DNA of 64,000 bases from Diprion similis (GCF_021155765.1 NC_060117.1:633501-697500); one strand, 5' to 3'. Positions 28,701 to 41,986 are shown, counted from the stretch's first letter. Numbers and translations are program-made. The notes: a model not told the origin generated them from the sequence alone.

Positions 28701-31700
28701 GCGTCAGGCGACGAACAACCCGAATCCGGAATGGGCGGAGCGGGTTTGGCTGCTTCTCTGCCTGGCAATCGTCGCGTTCCAGCCGAGCAAACTCCTCTAC
28801 AAGTACTTCGTGTCTTTTCTCAAGAAGAACCTTGCCCTGGAGGGTAAACTCCGTCAGTACGTTCAATGGTGCGTCGACAACTGTAAGAACACCAAAGTGT
28901 CCTGCAGACAGTTTCCTCCGTCGACGGTTGAGATCGCGGCGATGAGGAGACTCGGTACGATCGTTTGTCGCTTCTTCTTCCTCGATGGCAGGACGAAGGC
29001 TATCGACGTACACCCGACGGACACGGCGGCCGACGCGGCCGCGAAATTGGCCGAGAAACTTGGACTGAGGTCGCTCGACGGATGGGCGATATACCAAAGT
29101 AGGCCCGACGGCGAGGAGCACGTCCGAGCCCACGATTACCTCTACGACGTGATAGCGGCCTGGGAAGTGTGAGTTGTAACATCGCGTAGCGTCGAAACGT
29201 GTTCGCAAGGATTTATTTTTACCGTAGTGAATTTATTTCCGCAGGAAGCAGTGCAAGCTGAACACGACCCAGTCGACATTCTCGACTCTGAGACGCAGCA
29301 ACAATCCGACACTTGGAAGCGGCGAGAATCGGTTTGTATTCAAACGAAGATTATTCAGAAACAGTCGCGAGCTGTCCCAGGATCCCGTCGAGGTCAACAT
29401 GCTCTACGCTCAGGCGGTCTACAACGTCGTCAAGGTAACATCGAGGCACAGGTCGACTTTCACCGATACGCGATTAGCGAGACTAATGTCGAATCCTTGT
29501 GTTTTCAGTGCGACGATTTCCCGGTGTCCGAGAAAGTCGCGCTTCAACTGGCCGGGCTGCAGGCCCAGGTTGCACTCGGTGACCCGAAGGACAACGATCG
29601 GCTCGACTACTACGCGGAAGTTGACAGTTTCCTTCCTTACCGCATAAGCAGAGCTCGAGGCGACGACGTCTGGGTGCCGATCATAGCCCAAGCCCACATG
29701 CAGTACGGAGCTGGGCGTGCCGAGTTGGCCGCGAAAGTGTTGTACCTCTCTTGCGTGATGCAGTATCCGCTCTACGGTACGACGATGTTCAACGTGACGT
29801 ACCGGGGCTATTGGTCCTACGGTAATCAGCTGATACTGGGAATAAACTGCGACGGTCTGATGCTCATAAAGCCGGACGACAAGTTCGTTTTGTCGGAGTA
29901 CAGATACCAGGACGTCGAGAGCATAATGCTGGACCCCAGCGACTCATTCATCACGCTGTCGCTGCTGAGGCACAACCCGGACAGCTCGCACAAGTGTTTC
30001 GTGTTCGAGACGAAGCAGAAGAACGAGATCGGTAGTCTGATCGTCAGCTACTGTCCAGCCCTGGCTGGCTGGATAACGGAGAATGAGGCGCCGGTGAAAA
30101 AGGTCAAGGGGATAACGAACGAGGATAGAGTACGGCTCTATCACAACCTGGTCAACTGTCGGAGGACGTTGGTAGACTCGGACGCACTTCGAAAGCCGCA
30201 AGACATGGGCGGCGGGTTCCTCAGAAACACCTTGCGCCGCCTCTCCAAGCACAGGATAGAGAAGCTGCGCCAGGAACACGGCAACGCGATGGACCACGGG
30301 GAGACGTACAAGGGCTTTCCGTACGCCTACTGGGCGTTCGGCAGGCAGCCCATTCCACAAAGCCTGACGAAGCTCCCGGAAGCCGAGGAGCAGATCGCGC
30401 TGAGCGTCTTTCAACTGATCCTGACCTACGCCGGACTCGGACAGAACGGAGACGCGGTTCGGAGCGTCGAGGACGAGCACGTGAACTTGATCCAGACGAT
30501 AATGGAACGCTGTATGCGCAAGGAGTGCCTCCTCGGCGAGCTCTACCTACAACTGATAAAGCAGACCACCGACCACCCCGATCCAAACAGCAGAGTAAAC
30601 CTGAGACACTGGGCGCTCCTCTCCTTGGCTTGCTCGGTCATTCTCCCGCCACAGAAGATAATAAGAAAGTACTTAATGGCCCATTTGAAAAGATGCGCCA
30701 GCGACTACGTAACGGAGGAGGGAAAGTACGCGAGATTTTCCGAGAAATGTTTGAACAAGACACAGGGGACGAGGAGGAGGCAGTGGCCGCCCAGCAGAGA
30801 GGAAATCATGTGCACCATAAACAGGCGGCCTATTTACGCTAGGTTCCATTTCATGGACGGTCAATATCACGCGGTTGAATTTCACCCGTCGTCGACCGCG
30901 AGGGACGTGATGGAAATAATCAAGGCGAAGATTGGACTCGAGGAAACGGCCATGGGTGAGTAGAGATTCAATTGTAAAGGAAATCGGGACGAGCCGGTAC
31001 CGTAACGAACGTTGTTCTCACCTTGCAGGCTACGCGATTTACGAAAAACTTGGTTCGTCCGAACGCTCCCTCGTTCCGGAGGAGAAGATAGCCGACGTAA
31101 TGTCAAAATGGGAGCGTTACAGAACAGCCAGTGCGACGCACACCCAACAGTCCCAGCAATCCCAGAGAAAGCACACGCATCATTTGTTCCTCTTCAAAAA
31201 GCACCTGTTTCTCGATCAGTACATGAACCTTGACGATCCTGTGGAGAAGGAGCTCCTCTATCACCAGGTTTTGCACGATTTGCGCGCGGATAGATTCCCG
31301 ATCACGGACAAAGAGGCGGTGAGTAAATGGCGCTGATTAATCGTCACCATATTCGACATCGTTGAAATGTACGGGGCTGTAACGCTTAGTAACGTTAACG
31401 TTTAGAACGACGTTGAGAGAGTTAGTTTTCAAAATATAAGTGTGTTTTGTTTAATTATAAGTAACGATTTTTCTCAAACACGCATCGTTAGAGTAACGTC
31501 ACGTTACTATAACTTCATCCTCGTTAAATTGTGCCGTACTCTTACCTTTGCACGTGTTTCCATTAATCCCAGATGATGCTGACGGCGCTGCAAGCCCAAC
31601 TGGAACTGGGCGACTGCGAGGAGGGTTTGTCCGGTGGTCAGGAGTACCGGGGAATAGCTGGACACTGCTTGCCGGCTCGACTAGTTCCGAATCTGAGTCC

Positions 31701-32307
31701 CGACGGGGTCTTGCAACACCACCAATCGCTGAGAGGAATGACGCCGCCGGAGGCGAAGAAGGCATTTTTGAATTTGATTCAGTCTTGGCCGCTGCACAAG
31801 GCGACGATATTCGACGTAATGCAGTCATTCACGTCAAACTGGCCGAGAGTCTTGTGGCTTGCCGTTGACCAGAAGGGTCTGCATTTACTCGAGCATCGCT
31901 CGCGGAACGCTCTCTGCAGCTACGAGTACGGAAGTATTCTCAGCTTCAGTCCAGCCCTCAATTGCCTGATGATCATTACTGGGACGGACAAAAAGCAGAG
32001 CAAAGTTATCATAACAACGTCGCAGGTAATTTGCGCGTCTGACTGATATCTTGTCAATTTCTGTCTCAACGTGTCTCTGAATAAACCTGACTTCTCCCTC
32101 TCGCAGGCATTCCAGATATCAAATCTAATCAGGGAGTACACGGAGGTCCTTCAGTCCCCGGTCGAAGTATCCAAGCGGGATTCGACCATCGTCCAGCAGG
32201 TCAGTCAACAGCCTCAGGCTCCGCCATCCTCGGCTGGAGGACGAAGATCCAGACCTGTGTCCATGCTGCACAGGCCGGCACCGGTGATACACTCTCAGGC
32301 CAGTTAA
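19793..32307 (+). CDS. Myo10A: Unconventional myosin with two MyTH4-FERM tandems (class XV/Sisyphus or class XXII type), 5' end missing
   Basis: An actin motor whose tail binds cargo and microtubules; the fly relative Sisyphus (Myo10A) works in filopodia. Exons: 19793-19897 (5' part of the motor), 21505-21567, 24400-24652, 24765-25582, 25680-26574, 26700-26952, 27458-28487, 28579-29168, 29245-29434, 29509-30955, 31029-31318, 31573-32025, 32107-32307. Phases agree throughout and total 2195 codons plus stop. Visible are [14 protein letters not shown]-loop GESGAGKT, switch [11 protein letters not shown], switch [10 protein letters not shown], two or three IQ motifs ([23 protein letters not shown]), a charged helix, a Pro-rich and His-rich linker, MyTH4-1, FERM-1, MyTH4-2 and FERM-2. 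No SH3 lies between the tandems, unlike vertebrate myosin VIIa/XV. About 50-70 N-terminal residues are missing; the upstream exon was not found, and the acceptor could also be 7 bp further in. The class (XV versus XXII) is uncertain, so the symbol is tentative. Confidence 0.93.
23967..23992. repeat. (TTATCA)n hexanucleotide repeat
   Basis: Four tandem ATTATC/TTATCA units in the myosin intron. Confidence 0.8.
24258..24291. repeat. GAT triplet microsatellite
   Basis: About eleven GATGATGAT units with one GAC interruption, in the myosin intron. Confidence 0.8.
26577..26632. repeat. AAT/AAC triplet microsatellite
   Basis: A run of AATAAT, then AACAACAAC, then AATAAT units directly after a myosin donor site, filling half of the 125-bp intron. 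Confidence 0.85.
27089..27124 (+). CDS. Candidate 36-nt cassette exon of the myosin gene
   Basis: Inside the 505-bp intron after the IQ region, a strong pyrimidine tract ending TTGTAG precedes 36 nt that end at GAGG|GTAAGT, a near-perfect donor. Its phase fits between exons 26700-26952 and 27458-28487 and would replace one Arg by [13 protein letters not shown], a net gain of 12 residues in the charged helix after the lever arm. It contains no stop. It may be alternative or constitutive; the sequence alone cannot decide. Confidence 0.45.
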
Positions 32308-32456
32308 ATTGGTATTCAGAGAGGGTCAAGGGACGTTGATCCTGGTACTAGAATAATGACTGATCTTTAATTCTTGGCACCAGTCTGAGTAAGTGACTGT
32401 AAAACGAACGCACAAGGATCGAAGATAATACCTAGTTAGTATCGCGCGGGCTGTAA

Positions 32457-32493
32457 AATAAAAAGAATACGAAAACACAATCAGACAAATAAA
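32457..32493 (+). promoter_or_regulatory. Poly(A) signals of the myosin gene
   Basis: AATAAA at 32457-32462 and again at 32488-32493, about 150-185 bp past the stop. Another AATAAA lies at 32899-32904 and could give a longer 3' UTR. Confidence 0.5.
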
Positions 32494-33791
32494 CATTTTC
32501 GTATTATTTGCCGAATATACGCGTATAAAACATACGTCGGAACGCGAACGAAAAGAAGATTGCCAGTAAAGCCTAATAGTTTTTATCTCTTCCAGTATTT
32601 ATCGATTCAGGCTGAAAAACCGATTTGGTTCGGATGCTACACGTTGTACCAAATTGCATTTAAACAACATTTATTATGGTATCGTTACTATTATTATCAT
32701 TCGAGGTTATTATTATGATTATTATACGAGGAAATATTACACACTGCCAAGTTTAAAACTGTGCAAAACATTCAGGAGTCAAGAAAATCGAATATAACGA
32801 GGTTGCACGGCGTTAAATGTCTAGATGAAAAATAGCCCTGTTCGAGAAGTAGTGGATAAACTTGATAGCTACAATGAATGTACATTACTTAAAATTGGAA
32901 TAAAACTCCTAGGTAGCAATCGTAGGTTCGATATATTATTTCGCATTGCTTTATAGTGAAAAAAAAAATTATTGAGAATTGAGGCACGAATGTTATAGTT
33001 AAATTGCTTTTAGTGTATAATCTCAGGGCTCCGTGAATAGATAATGTTTAAATTAATTATTACGCGTCTTTCGCAAAGTGCGAAAGTTTAAACCGAGCCC
33101 CGCACAAGTTCTCTCCAATCACAATGAAACGCCGCACCGCCGATGAAACAACAACGTTCAACGAGTGCGACTTATTATGAAAGGAAAACTTAAAAAAAAT
33201 GATATGTTATATACAAATATAAATATATATATATATATTATATATATATATTATACTTGTTACGTGTATATTTTAATATGGGAATGAGACTACCGGCGGT
33301 AAAACATTATTCAATGTAGCTTACCCTACTGACAGCAACACAGATCGGATTCATCCATCAAGTGTTATCATCATAGGTATTATACCGGGAGGATATTTTT
33401 AAAGAGCCTAAGAAATGAAAGACTTCTCTTTTATTGAATCATTGATAGAATTATTTCTCTGTAAATACTCAACTTGTTACTTGATTTCGGCCGAATGAAA
33501 ATTCTTTCTCAACACCGCGCGTTGAAAAGCTTTAGCTCTCAATCGAGATATCGAATGACGATAATGACATTGAAATTTCACACCAAAACAAGAAAAACAT
33601 TATTTCGTTCGTAAGGATCGTGGTATTGTAGTATAAGCCTAACAATAGTAGGATATCAAGATAATGCAAAGCTTTCGTCAAATTGTGTGTAATGGCAATC
33701 GCGGAAATGAACAAGTAATAAGGAATAGAAAACCTTTTAAACAATTGCTAAACGGTTGTGTCGACGAATGCAGAAAAATATAGACTGTGAT

Positions 33792-33823
33792 CCACGTTGT
33801 TGCATGGAAACAGAACAACGTGG
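33792..33823. other. Short perfect hairpin
   Basis: A 10-bp stem CCACGTTGTT / AACAACGTGG around a 12-nt loop, about 1.5 kb downstream of the myosin stop. Too short for a miRNA precursor; function unknown. Confidence 0.4.
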
Positions 33824-34002
33824 GGGTATATATAACATATATTATTATATTTAAAATTGACGTTAAAAATGAACAAACAAGTAAACAAATAAACTTGTAT
33901 GTAACGTGTAGAGATTGAGTGATGAATTATTAGTTGAAAATGTTATTAAAAATTATATATTAGTGTACGATATTATGATAAATCGAAACCGCTCTGTATA
34001 TA

Positions 34003-34026
34003 AATTATTACTACTACTACTACTAC

Positions 34027-34063
<37 letters not shown>
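34003..34063. repeat. (TAC)n/(ATT)n microsatellite
   Basis: Seven or so TAC units pass directly into about thirteen ATT units. Confidence 0.9.
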
Positions 34064-34065
<2 letters not shown>

Positions 34066-35689
34066 AGTATACTCGAATCCTGTAAGAACACAATAAAATC
34101 ATTATATTGCGATGACACGGTGTAATTGTCTCAAATGTTCCCCGCAATGAGGATAAGAAACGGAGAATGAGAAAATGTAAAACTGGGATTAGAATACACG
34201 AGCTTTTGTGTCTCTTGGCGACAGGTAATGACGTCTTAGATGATACATGTATTCCATGGCTTGTCTATCTACTCCTTTTTGCTTTTTCTTTCATATATAT
34301 TTTTAATCATCTTTATTTTTTACACAATAATCAGACAAGTAACAGTGTTCGCTCGCTTCAGTTGCTAGCTGCTCGTGTCGCCAACCCTATGCAAGTAAAA
34401 CGAAAATATTCAATCAATAAATATACACTTTCATCTACCCGAGAATTTCTTTTATTCACATTATAATACCTATATTCATCGTGTATTATATTCTTCTTTT
34501 CTTGCATCGGTATAATACCCATGCGTACAATTATTATTTATTTACTTTTTTTCTTTCATTACACAGATAGGGAAAACGGCAAAGCAACTGCTCGCATACG
34601 GCGTGTTATATATTTGTATGATATACATTATCTAGGTATTTATATATGTATGTATGCATATATGTATATATGTATACATATATTTATTTTCTTTATTCAT
34701 TCATTTGTTTATTTATTTATTTATTCTATAGCAATAGTTATACAATAGATGTGGGTATTTGTTACTTACAAGGTATTTTTTCTCTCTCTTCTCTCTTAGG
34801 TAATGTTACAATGTTTTTTGTATCCTTTCTCAACTTGCCTTTATCTAGGGTTTTTTTTTGTTTTTTTTTTTTTGCCTCTCTTCTTTCTTTAAGTCCCCTT
34901 TCCTTCATTTCCACGCTGATAATTAATTCTCTTCTATGCGATAATAATTATACAGTATAATGACGATAAGAAAATAATACGAGGACATTGCGTCACGAAA
35001 GAAACTGAGGATTCGTACAATTATGTTTATTTTTTAACGGTGTGTAACACATGTCAAGAATATCAATATTGTATATTATAAGTTTCTGCGAAACGGTAGG
35101 TGGTTGATATATTTCATTTTTTTTTTCACTCCCTTTAATTATAAATTATACGTATCTTTCATTCTTCTATAGTACGTATCATATGTATGTTGCGTTTTGG
35201 CACCGGCACGTGGTAATGAATAAGAATTTCATTATAATGAATCGAATATTCTTTCAATGCGTTTAATTTTTCTTCTTGGGAAGATACGAAAAAGATAAAA
35301 ATTAAAATAAATATTAATTTTCACAGCTGATGACTCATTGAAGAAAAGAATAATTGACTTTAATGTTCTTCCGCCTGCAGATGAAAACGTGTAAATGATA
35401 GATTTTGTAACAACGACGATGATGACGATGACGATAATAATAATAATAATAATAGGTGGAATCATTAGACCGATGTAAAACAAGAAGAAAAGAAAAAAAA
35501 TAATAAAAGATATTAATAATATCTGGCAATGTCCTCGACCTAACATAATACGGACATTATATAGTTAATTGTACTCGTGGACTTACAAAAATTAGTTGAA
35601 TAATAGTTATGAAAAGCATATTATTACCTCAATTTGGTAACATAAATATAAATATATTACCGTTAATATTTACTTATTTACTCAATAAT

Positions 35690-35742
<53 letters not shown>
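35690..35742. repeat. (ATT)n microsatellite
   Basis: ATTATC followed by more than a dozen ATT units. Confidence 0.9.
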
Positions 35743-35836
35743 TTATGTTAACATATGCATGATGATATATAGTAACATGCGTATACATCACTTTTGTAAA
35801 TAGTATATGTATACCGTACACAATGCTTATTACTCT

Positions 35837-35862
35837 CTTTTTTTTTTTTTTTTTTTTTTTTG
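35837..35862. repeat. Poly-T tract
   Basis: A run of about 24 T. Similar but shorter T runs recur throughout 34.8-40.2 kb. Confidence 0.85.
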
Positions 35863-38397
35863 CTTTTTGACATTTTTCTCTCATCTCAGAACACCGAAAG
35901 CATTTACTTTTTTTCAATCGAATGGCAGATAATTTAATTATTCATATATACTCTGTGTGTATAGTTAAGTGATTTTTTTTTTTTTTTTAGTTTTTTTTTG
36001 TTTCTTTTAAATAATAACCAAGATTCAACCAATATAGTATAACGTATAATTATCATACGATACCAAATACTCGCAGACATTACTTGTGGTTTTCAAACGT
36101 ATACATCATACATGTGAATAACGCTGTTCTCTTTGTTCAAGATGCGTACGTCTCGCTTATTCTAGCGCCGATCATCGTACGATGTGTTTTCCAATTTTAC
36201 TTTCATTGAATTTCTGCTAAAATTGCGGCTGTACAGGGTTATCAGAAATTCTGATAAACATGAAATACCGTCGGAGGGTAATGTTTTTTTGTGGATTTTT
36301 TCATCTTTTTTTTCTATAACGTGGTATTTTTTCATAGAACTCAAGAACTAAAACTTTTGTCTCACTCTTGGGCAAAACTCCAACACCACAGAGCATTAAT
36401 GACTCTCTGCGAAAAGTTATGACGGATTGTTTTGCAGATCAAGATATACTTGTCGGATTGGAGCAAAAGAAAATATTTGTAGCGTGCAGCGGCTTGAGAT
36501 ATTACATTGAGACCATTGTGCGCCAAGTTTACTATTTTTTTCTTTCTTTTCGTTTCTTTTTTTTTCCTTCCTCCAACTTATTAACTAAATTGCGACTTCT
36601 CTTGTAACGTAAGTTTTTCTTTCCTTCTTTCATTCTTTCTTTCGATAAAACAGATAGACAATTTCAACAGGTGAAAAAAAAAAAAAAATAGTTTTGCATT
36701 CGAAACACAAAAGCGTAACCAAAGAGAGAAAAATATATATACATATATATATAATATAAACATACATTATATATTTATAGTAATAACAACTAGAATTATA
36801 CTTATTCTTTGGTAAAATTGCATTTTATGCGAACAGATCTACAAGTTAATTGATTGATAGATTAGGTGTAATAACTGTTTAAAAAATCGCTATGTCAAAG
36901 TAAATAAGATGAGTATAATAAACATAACCGTGAAAATACGATATAGCTTTACAACTCTTTCCTCGCTAACAAACACAACCTGGGCGTGATAATAATTAAA
37001 GTTTGGCTAATCTTTGTTTCTTGTTATTTCACCTTTTTTTCTTCCTCTGATAAAAGTTTATCTTATATGTTAAAAAAATAAAATCTGCTCTATAATGTTC
37101 ATAATTCACCTTACAGAAATTGCACTGGCATCGAGGGTGGCGTGGTGGTTGAAATATAAGATATAAATCACTGTCTCTCTTGTCGTGAAAATTATAGTCT
37201 TCCCTGACTCTCGTGATATTTGACATATTCCAACGACGCGCTTGGTATGGTTTTCCAATTTTGTGTCGTCTCATTTTCATTCGACCACCGAAGTTCCTTG
37301 GTTTCTCCTTTCCCTTGGCAATATTTCTTATCACGCGTTATACATACCTATATATGCTATACAGCGCGTTGTTAATTTTTAAACAATTATGTAACAACAG
37401 GACGGCTACTCGATCAAATGAGACATATCGCATCTCAGAGGTTCATTCGAAATTTCTCTTTTGCTACGAAAAATACAAGACAAGACTACGTTTTTGTTTT
37501 TCTTCTTTTCTAAAATTTTCTTTCATTTCCTCTGACAACAAAGCTTGACGTGGTGACAAGATGAGACATGAGACGGCGCTACGTTTACATGCCAAACTCT
37601 TGACTCTCTACTTAATTTCTAAAAGTAAACATCACCTATTCATCAATTTATACCATTCAAGTCAATGGAATATAAGAAACACTAAACAAGCAGGAGGTGT
37701 GGCGTCAAACATTCTTCTTAAGATTCTTTGCTTACGCGCAAATTGCAAAGAAGACTAACCCTCCTCTCTCTCTCTCTCTCTTTCTCCCTCTCTAGATTCT
37801 ATATTGCAACAATATTATCAGTATTTCTTATTTAACTTTAGTTTTTATTCCCATGTACTTTGCACTTTCCAATTTTTTCAACTGTACTTTTCGCTCCTGG
37901 CCTTTTTCCTTGCTTTATCTTTCGTTTTTTTTTGTTTTTTGTTTGTTTTTTTTTTTTTTTGTTTGTATTAAATATATCACTTTTACTTTTCAACATCGAT
38001 GAATATTTTTTTTGTTTGTTTATTTGTTGTTTTTTTTTGTTTTTTTTTAAATCTTTTTTTTCGTTCTTTTGGTTTTACGGTTGACTTGAGGTATCTTTAT
38101 TAATATATTTATTTATTTATTTATTTTTTGTTCATTTCTTCAACAAGTATAGATTTTCTCTCTATTTCCTAAAGCACAAGCACGTAAAATCTTCTTTTTT
38201 TTCCCTTCTTTTATATATATAACATATATATATATAAATAAATATATATATATATATGTATGTATGTATGTATATGTACACATTACTTCTGGTTTTCTTT
38301 GTTACTTTTTTTTTATCCTGTCCATTTCTTTTTGCGCGTGTTTTTGTCTCTTCTGTTCGTTTTTTATATGCGTATATGTGCATGTACGTATATACAG

Positions 38398-38520
38398 ACC
38401 CTTGGATTGATTATGATTGCGAGAGATTCGATAACGCCATTTAATAACTTGTTGCATTTGTTCGGAATGTTCGACAAGTGACAGCAGACTACAAAAGTGA
38501 CCTAGAATCAATCCAAGGGT
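38398..38520. mobile_element. 123-bp inverted-repeat element (MITE-like)
   Basis: Perfect 15-bp terminal inverted repeats, ACCCTTGGATTGATT at 38398-38412 and its complement at 38506-38520, flank unrelated internal sequence. The TATA-rich flanks could hide a TA-type target duplication. It has no coding capacity. Confidence 0.45.
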
Positions 38521-38560
38521 ATATATTATATAATTATTAATCTTCGTAACGTTCAACATA

Positions 38561-38563
<3 letters not shown>

Positions 38564-38645
<82 letters not shown>

Positions 38646-38653
38646 ATATATAT
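38564..38653. repeat. (AT)n microsatellite, about 90 bp
   Basis: Nearly uninterrupted AT dinucleotides, the longest such run in the window, starting about 40 bp after the 123-bp inverted-repeat element. Confidence 0.95.
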
Positions 38654-40496
38654 GCATATACACACATGTATACATATATTATTAATTGGCGATAGAAAAA
38701 AATCACATCGAACCGGACAGCGTGACGTAGGATTGGATTTACAGCCGTCTAAATAGTAAACCCTAATTAGTTAATAGTATTATTACGATGATTATTACAT
38801 TATATTAAAAATCTCTAATGAAAAGCTAGATTCTTGAAATGTCCTTATTGTTATTTGTTTTTTTTTTTAAATTTGTTTCTTACTTCCACTCGCCTAGCTG
38901 TGAAAATGATCAGAAGAAAAGAAAGAAAATGGCACAAACGCAGAAAATTATTAATCCGAGTCACAACATATAGAGTTGATAAATTTTACGCCCATGAATT
39001 CGGTAACGATCGACAGTAAAAAATGAGGAGTTGATGAAATCGATAAAATTAAACGGACGTGACAAAACTACGTGTTAAATCTATAACGGGCATGCAAATA
39101 TGCACCATCTGAATACCAAATAAACAAAGTGTCAAGGTACGTTTGTAGATAAAAAATAAATAAGACGTTACATTAGTAAATAGTTTGAACAAAAACTTGA
39201 AAATTCAAACAGATTCTATTATTTTCATCTTCGTTTCTTCCATTAGTATCGCATCGATATAGATTAAGGAAAGAAAAGATAAGAGAAAGTATCGCAGACG
39301 ATCGTCGTTTCCCTTATTGTGGGTGTGTGTGTTTTTTTTTTTTGTGTTCTCCGTCGATAAATTATGAAATAGTAAAAGGATAAATAAATGAATTTAAATA
39401 AAAATAAACCCAATTATTACACGTAACGACGCAACATCGTCACGACGAAAAATGCACAACAATCATTTTTACCCTATGGCTGACTACGTGCCTACATTTA
39501 CATTATATAGATATTATACATAATATGTATTTATCTACTTAAGGATTAAAATTTTTTTTCTTTTCATTTTCATTTTCAAATACAGGACTAACGTTGCAAA
39601 ACACTCAATAATCTATGCACTGCATGTGATTATACCTATAATATAGTTTGCGTGACTTATAAATTATTAATTGTTTCGTTATACATGTACATATATTTAT
39701 TAAAGCTTTTCATAATTCTGAATAATTAATAAATGAGAGAAGGTTAAAAAAATACGAGAACGAGGAAAAAGAAGAAGAAAAAGAAAAAGAAAAAACAACC
39801 ATCTTTTCCTCAAACGAACTCTTGGCCCTTTGAAACCGCTGTTTTCTTTCCTTTTTTTACTTATTGATTCTCTTTTTTTTTTCTTTTTGTGTGTGTGTGT
39901 GTGCGCGTGTGTGTGTGTGTGTGTAATTTTCTTCACTTATTACTAATTTTTTTTTTTTTTTTAATTTTATTCACATCTTCATTTATTTATTTTTTTATTA
40001 TTTTTTTGTATTTCTATTCCACAACCACGTACGCACGAATAAACGGATGTGTATGTACGTATACACACATTTCTTTCTTCGATTCTGATTTCTCGACAAA
40101 GTAAGCATCGCAAAAAGCCAAGGCGAAATGTTTGAATTATTTTTTTTTTCTCCTCCCATAAGCTCCGGATTCAACATTTACTAAATATACCTAAAACATA
40201 TATTTTTTTCGCTTAATTTCTTTTCTTTTCTTCTCTTCTCTCCTTGTCCGTTTGATTTTTTCATCACTTCTACATACAATGCTTGCTACGACCGCAGCAG
40301 ACAGATCTATCGTACGTATATAATATGCTCATAGCAAAAAACTTGAACCACGCAACGGATAGAAGCATCTTATTTTAACAACGACTACGCACTGAATGCA
40401 AACAAGTTTTTGTGCCTATTCTAAGTATTTTTTTTTTCTTCATTTCCTATTTTTCTCTCTTCAAACTTTTTTGAATGATATATTCAAGTATATAAT

Positions 40497-40590
40497 GTAC
40501 ATATCTATATATACATACATATATATACATGTACGTACATATGTATATATGTATATATGTATATATGTATATATATATATGTGTATAATA
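40497..40590. repeat. TA/CATA/GTA-type simple repeat
   Basis: Mixed TATACATA and GTATATAT units. Confidence 0.75.
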
Positions 40591-40712
40591 GATAGTTTTG
40601 TTAATCCCTTCTTACTTTTTTACGCTCTACCTTGTGTTACTAAACGTAGGCCGGACTAACCATTTTTTTTTCCCTTTAATTAATTTTAATCTCCTTCAAT
40701 TTTCCTCCATTG

Positions 40713-40800
40713 TCATTATTATTATTACTATTATTATTATTATTATTATTACTATTATTATTATTATTGTTATTGTTGTTATTATTAATTTCTTATTATT
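40713..40800. repeat. (ATT)n microsatellite
   Basis: Imperfect ATT run with ACT and GTT interruptions. Confidence 0.85.
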
Positions 40801-41778
40801 ACAGTTCTAATTATTATTAGAATACACATCCAGTGTTACTCCGCCTCTTTTTGTCTCTATCATTTGCATCTGCTGACTGAACTTTCAAGTTCAACGTGAC
40901 GACTTCCTTTTGTTAAATCTTGTGACTAGATATCAGTCAATGTGGCACGCACTTGTCTTTGTGATAGCGCAAAGATTTTTTTTCTTTAAATCTTTATTTG
41001 AAACCCGATACGTACTAATACTATTACTTTTAGTGTAAGCGATAATTATTGTTGTTCGCGTTAGTATTATTAACATTAGTATAACTGTCAATGTTAGGAT
41101 TATTATCAACAGATACAAGAATGCATCTAGATCTGTCGTTTTTAGTTTCCAATTCTCTGAAGCGCCTGTCTTGCTCGGAACTTGGTAAACACGTTGTCCT
41201 CTTCGACGTTTTCACTCAAGTTATATCATCATTTCGTTATTCGTGATATACATCGACTCGGATAAATCGAAGTTCGGGTTGGTTTTGCATCCTTTGACAA
41301 TTCGCCAAGGACAATGCAGACGACCTGACGTTACAGCAGTAAAATATTGCGCAACAATCGATTACGCAGGGTTACAAAAAACAAGTGAAATCGGTCCAAC
41401 AGTCGTACAACCTAGTCACCCGAAGTGATTTTCCGTTTTCCTTCGCTTCTTTTGTTTCATTTCTCAAGTTGGCATCAGTAAACTTTACACCGTACAAGAT
41501 GAGCCGAGTGATGGAAAGATTCGCAACGAAAAAACTCCATCGACTTGCGAACGGTTGGCGCACAAATTATTTCCCACCTAATCGCAAAGACAATAGAACG
41601 CGTATATTTTCTTGTTACAACTATCGAGTCTAACATTATTAAGCTGTATGATTCGAGTCCCGCACAGACTCGAAGCATACCTCGCTTTAGATTTAGATTC
41701 CGTGTACAATATACTTATATTTCTCTCTCTATATATATATATATATACATATATTTATATATATAATATATATATAAA

Positions 41779-41986
41779 TATAATAATCGGTATAATCATT
41801 GTACCTTCGAAGCACGATATACATACCGTACACGAACACATATACATATATACAAATACATATACATATCTATATTTATATATATATATCTATATTTGTA
41901 TATATACATTTGTATATATGTATATGTGTTCGTGTACGGTATGTATATCGTGCTTCGAAGGTACAATGATTATACCGATTATTATA
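41779..41986. repeat. Near-perfect palindrome: 79-bp identical arms, 50-bp loop
   Basis: Left arm 41779-41857 and right arm 41908-41986 are exact reverse complements over 79 bp, checked base by base. The arms include complex, non-repetitive sequence such as GTACCTTCGAAGCACGAT, so this is not only a by-product of TA repeats. The 50-bp centre is TA-rich and partly self-complementary. Possible explanations: a hairpin RNA locus, a foldback transposon remnant, or a recent inverted duplication (or assembly artefact). Confidence 0.95.

Noticed and set aside
38398-38520. miRNA precursor
   Set aside because: Only the outer 15 bp pair perfectly; the interior does not fold into a continuous ~22-bp duplex with a terminal loop by eye.
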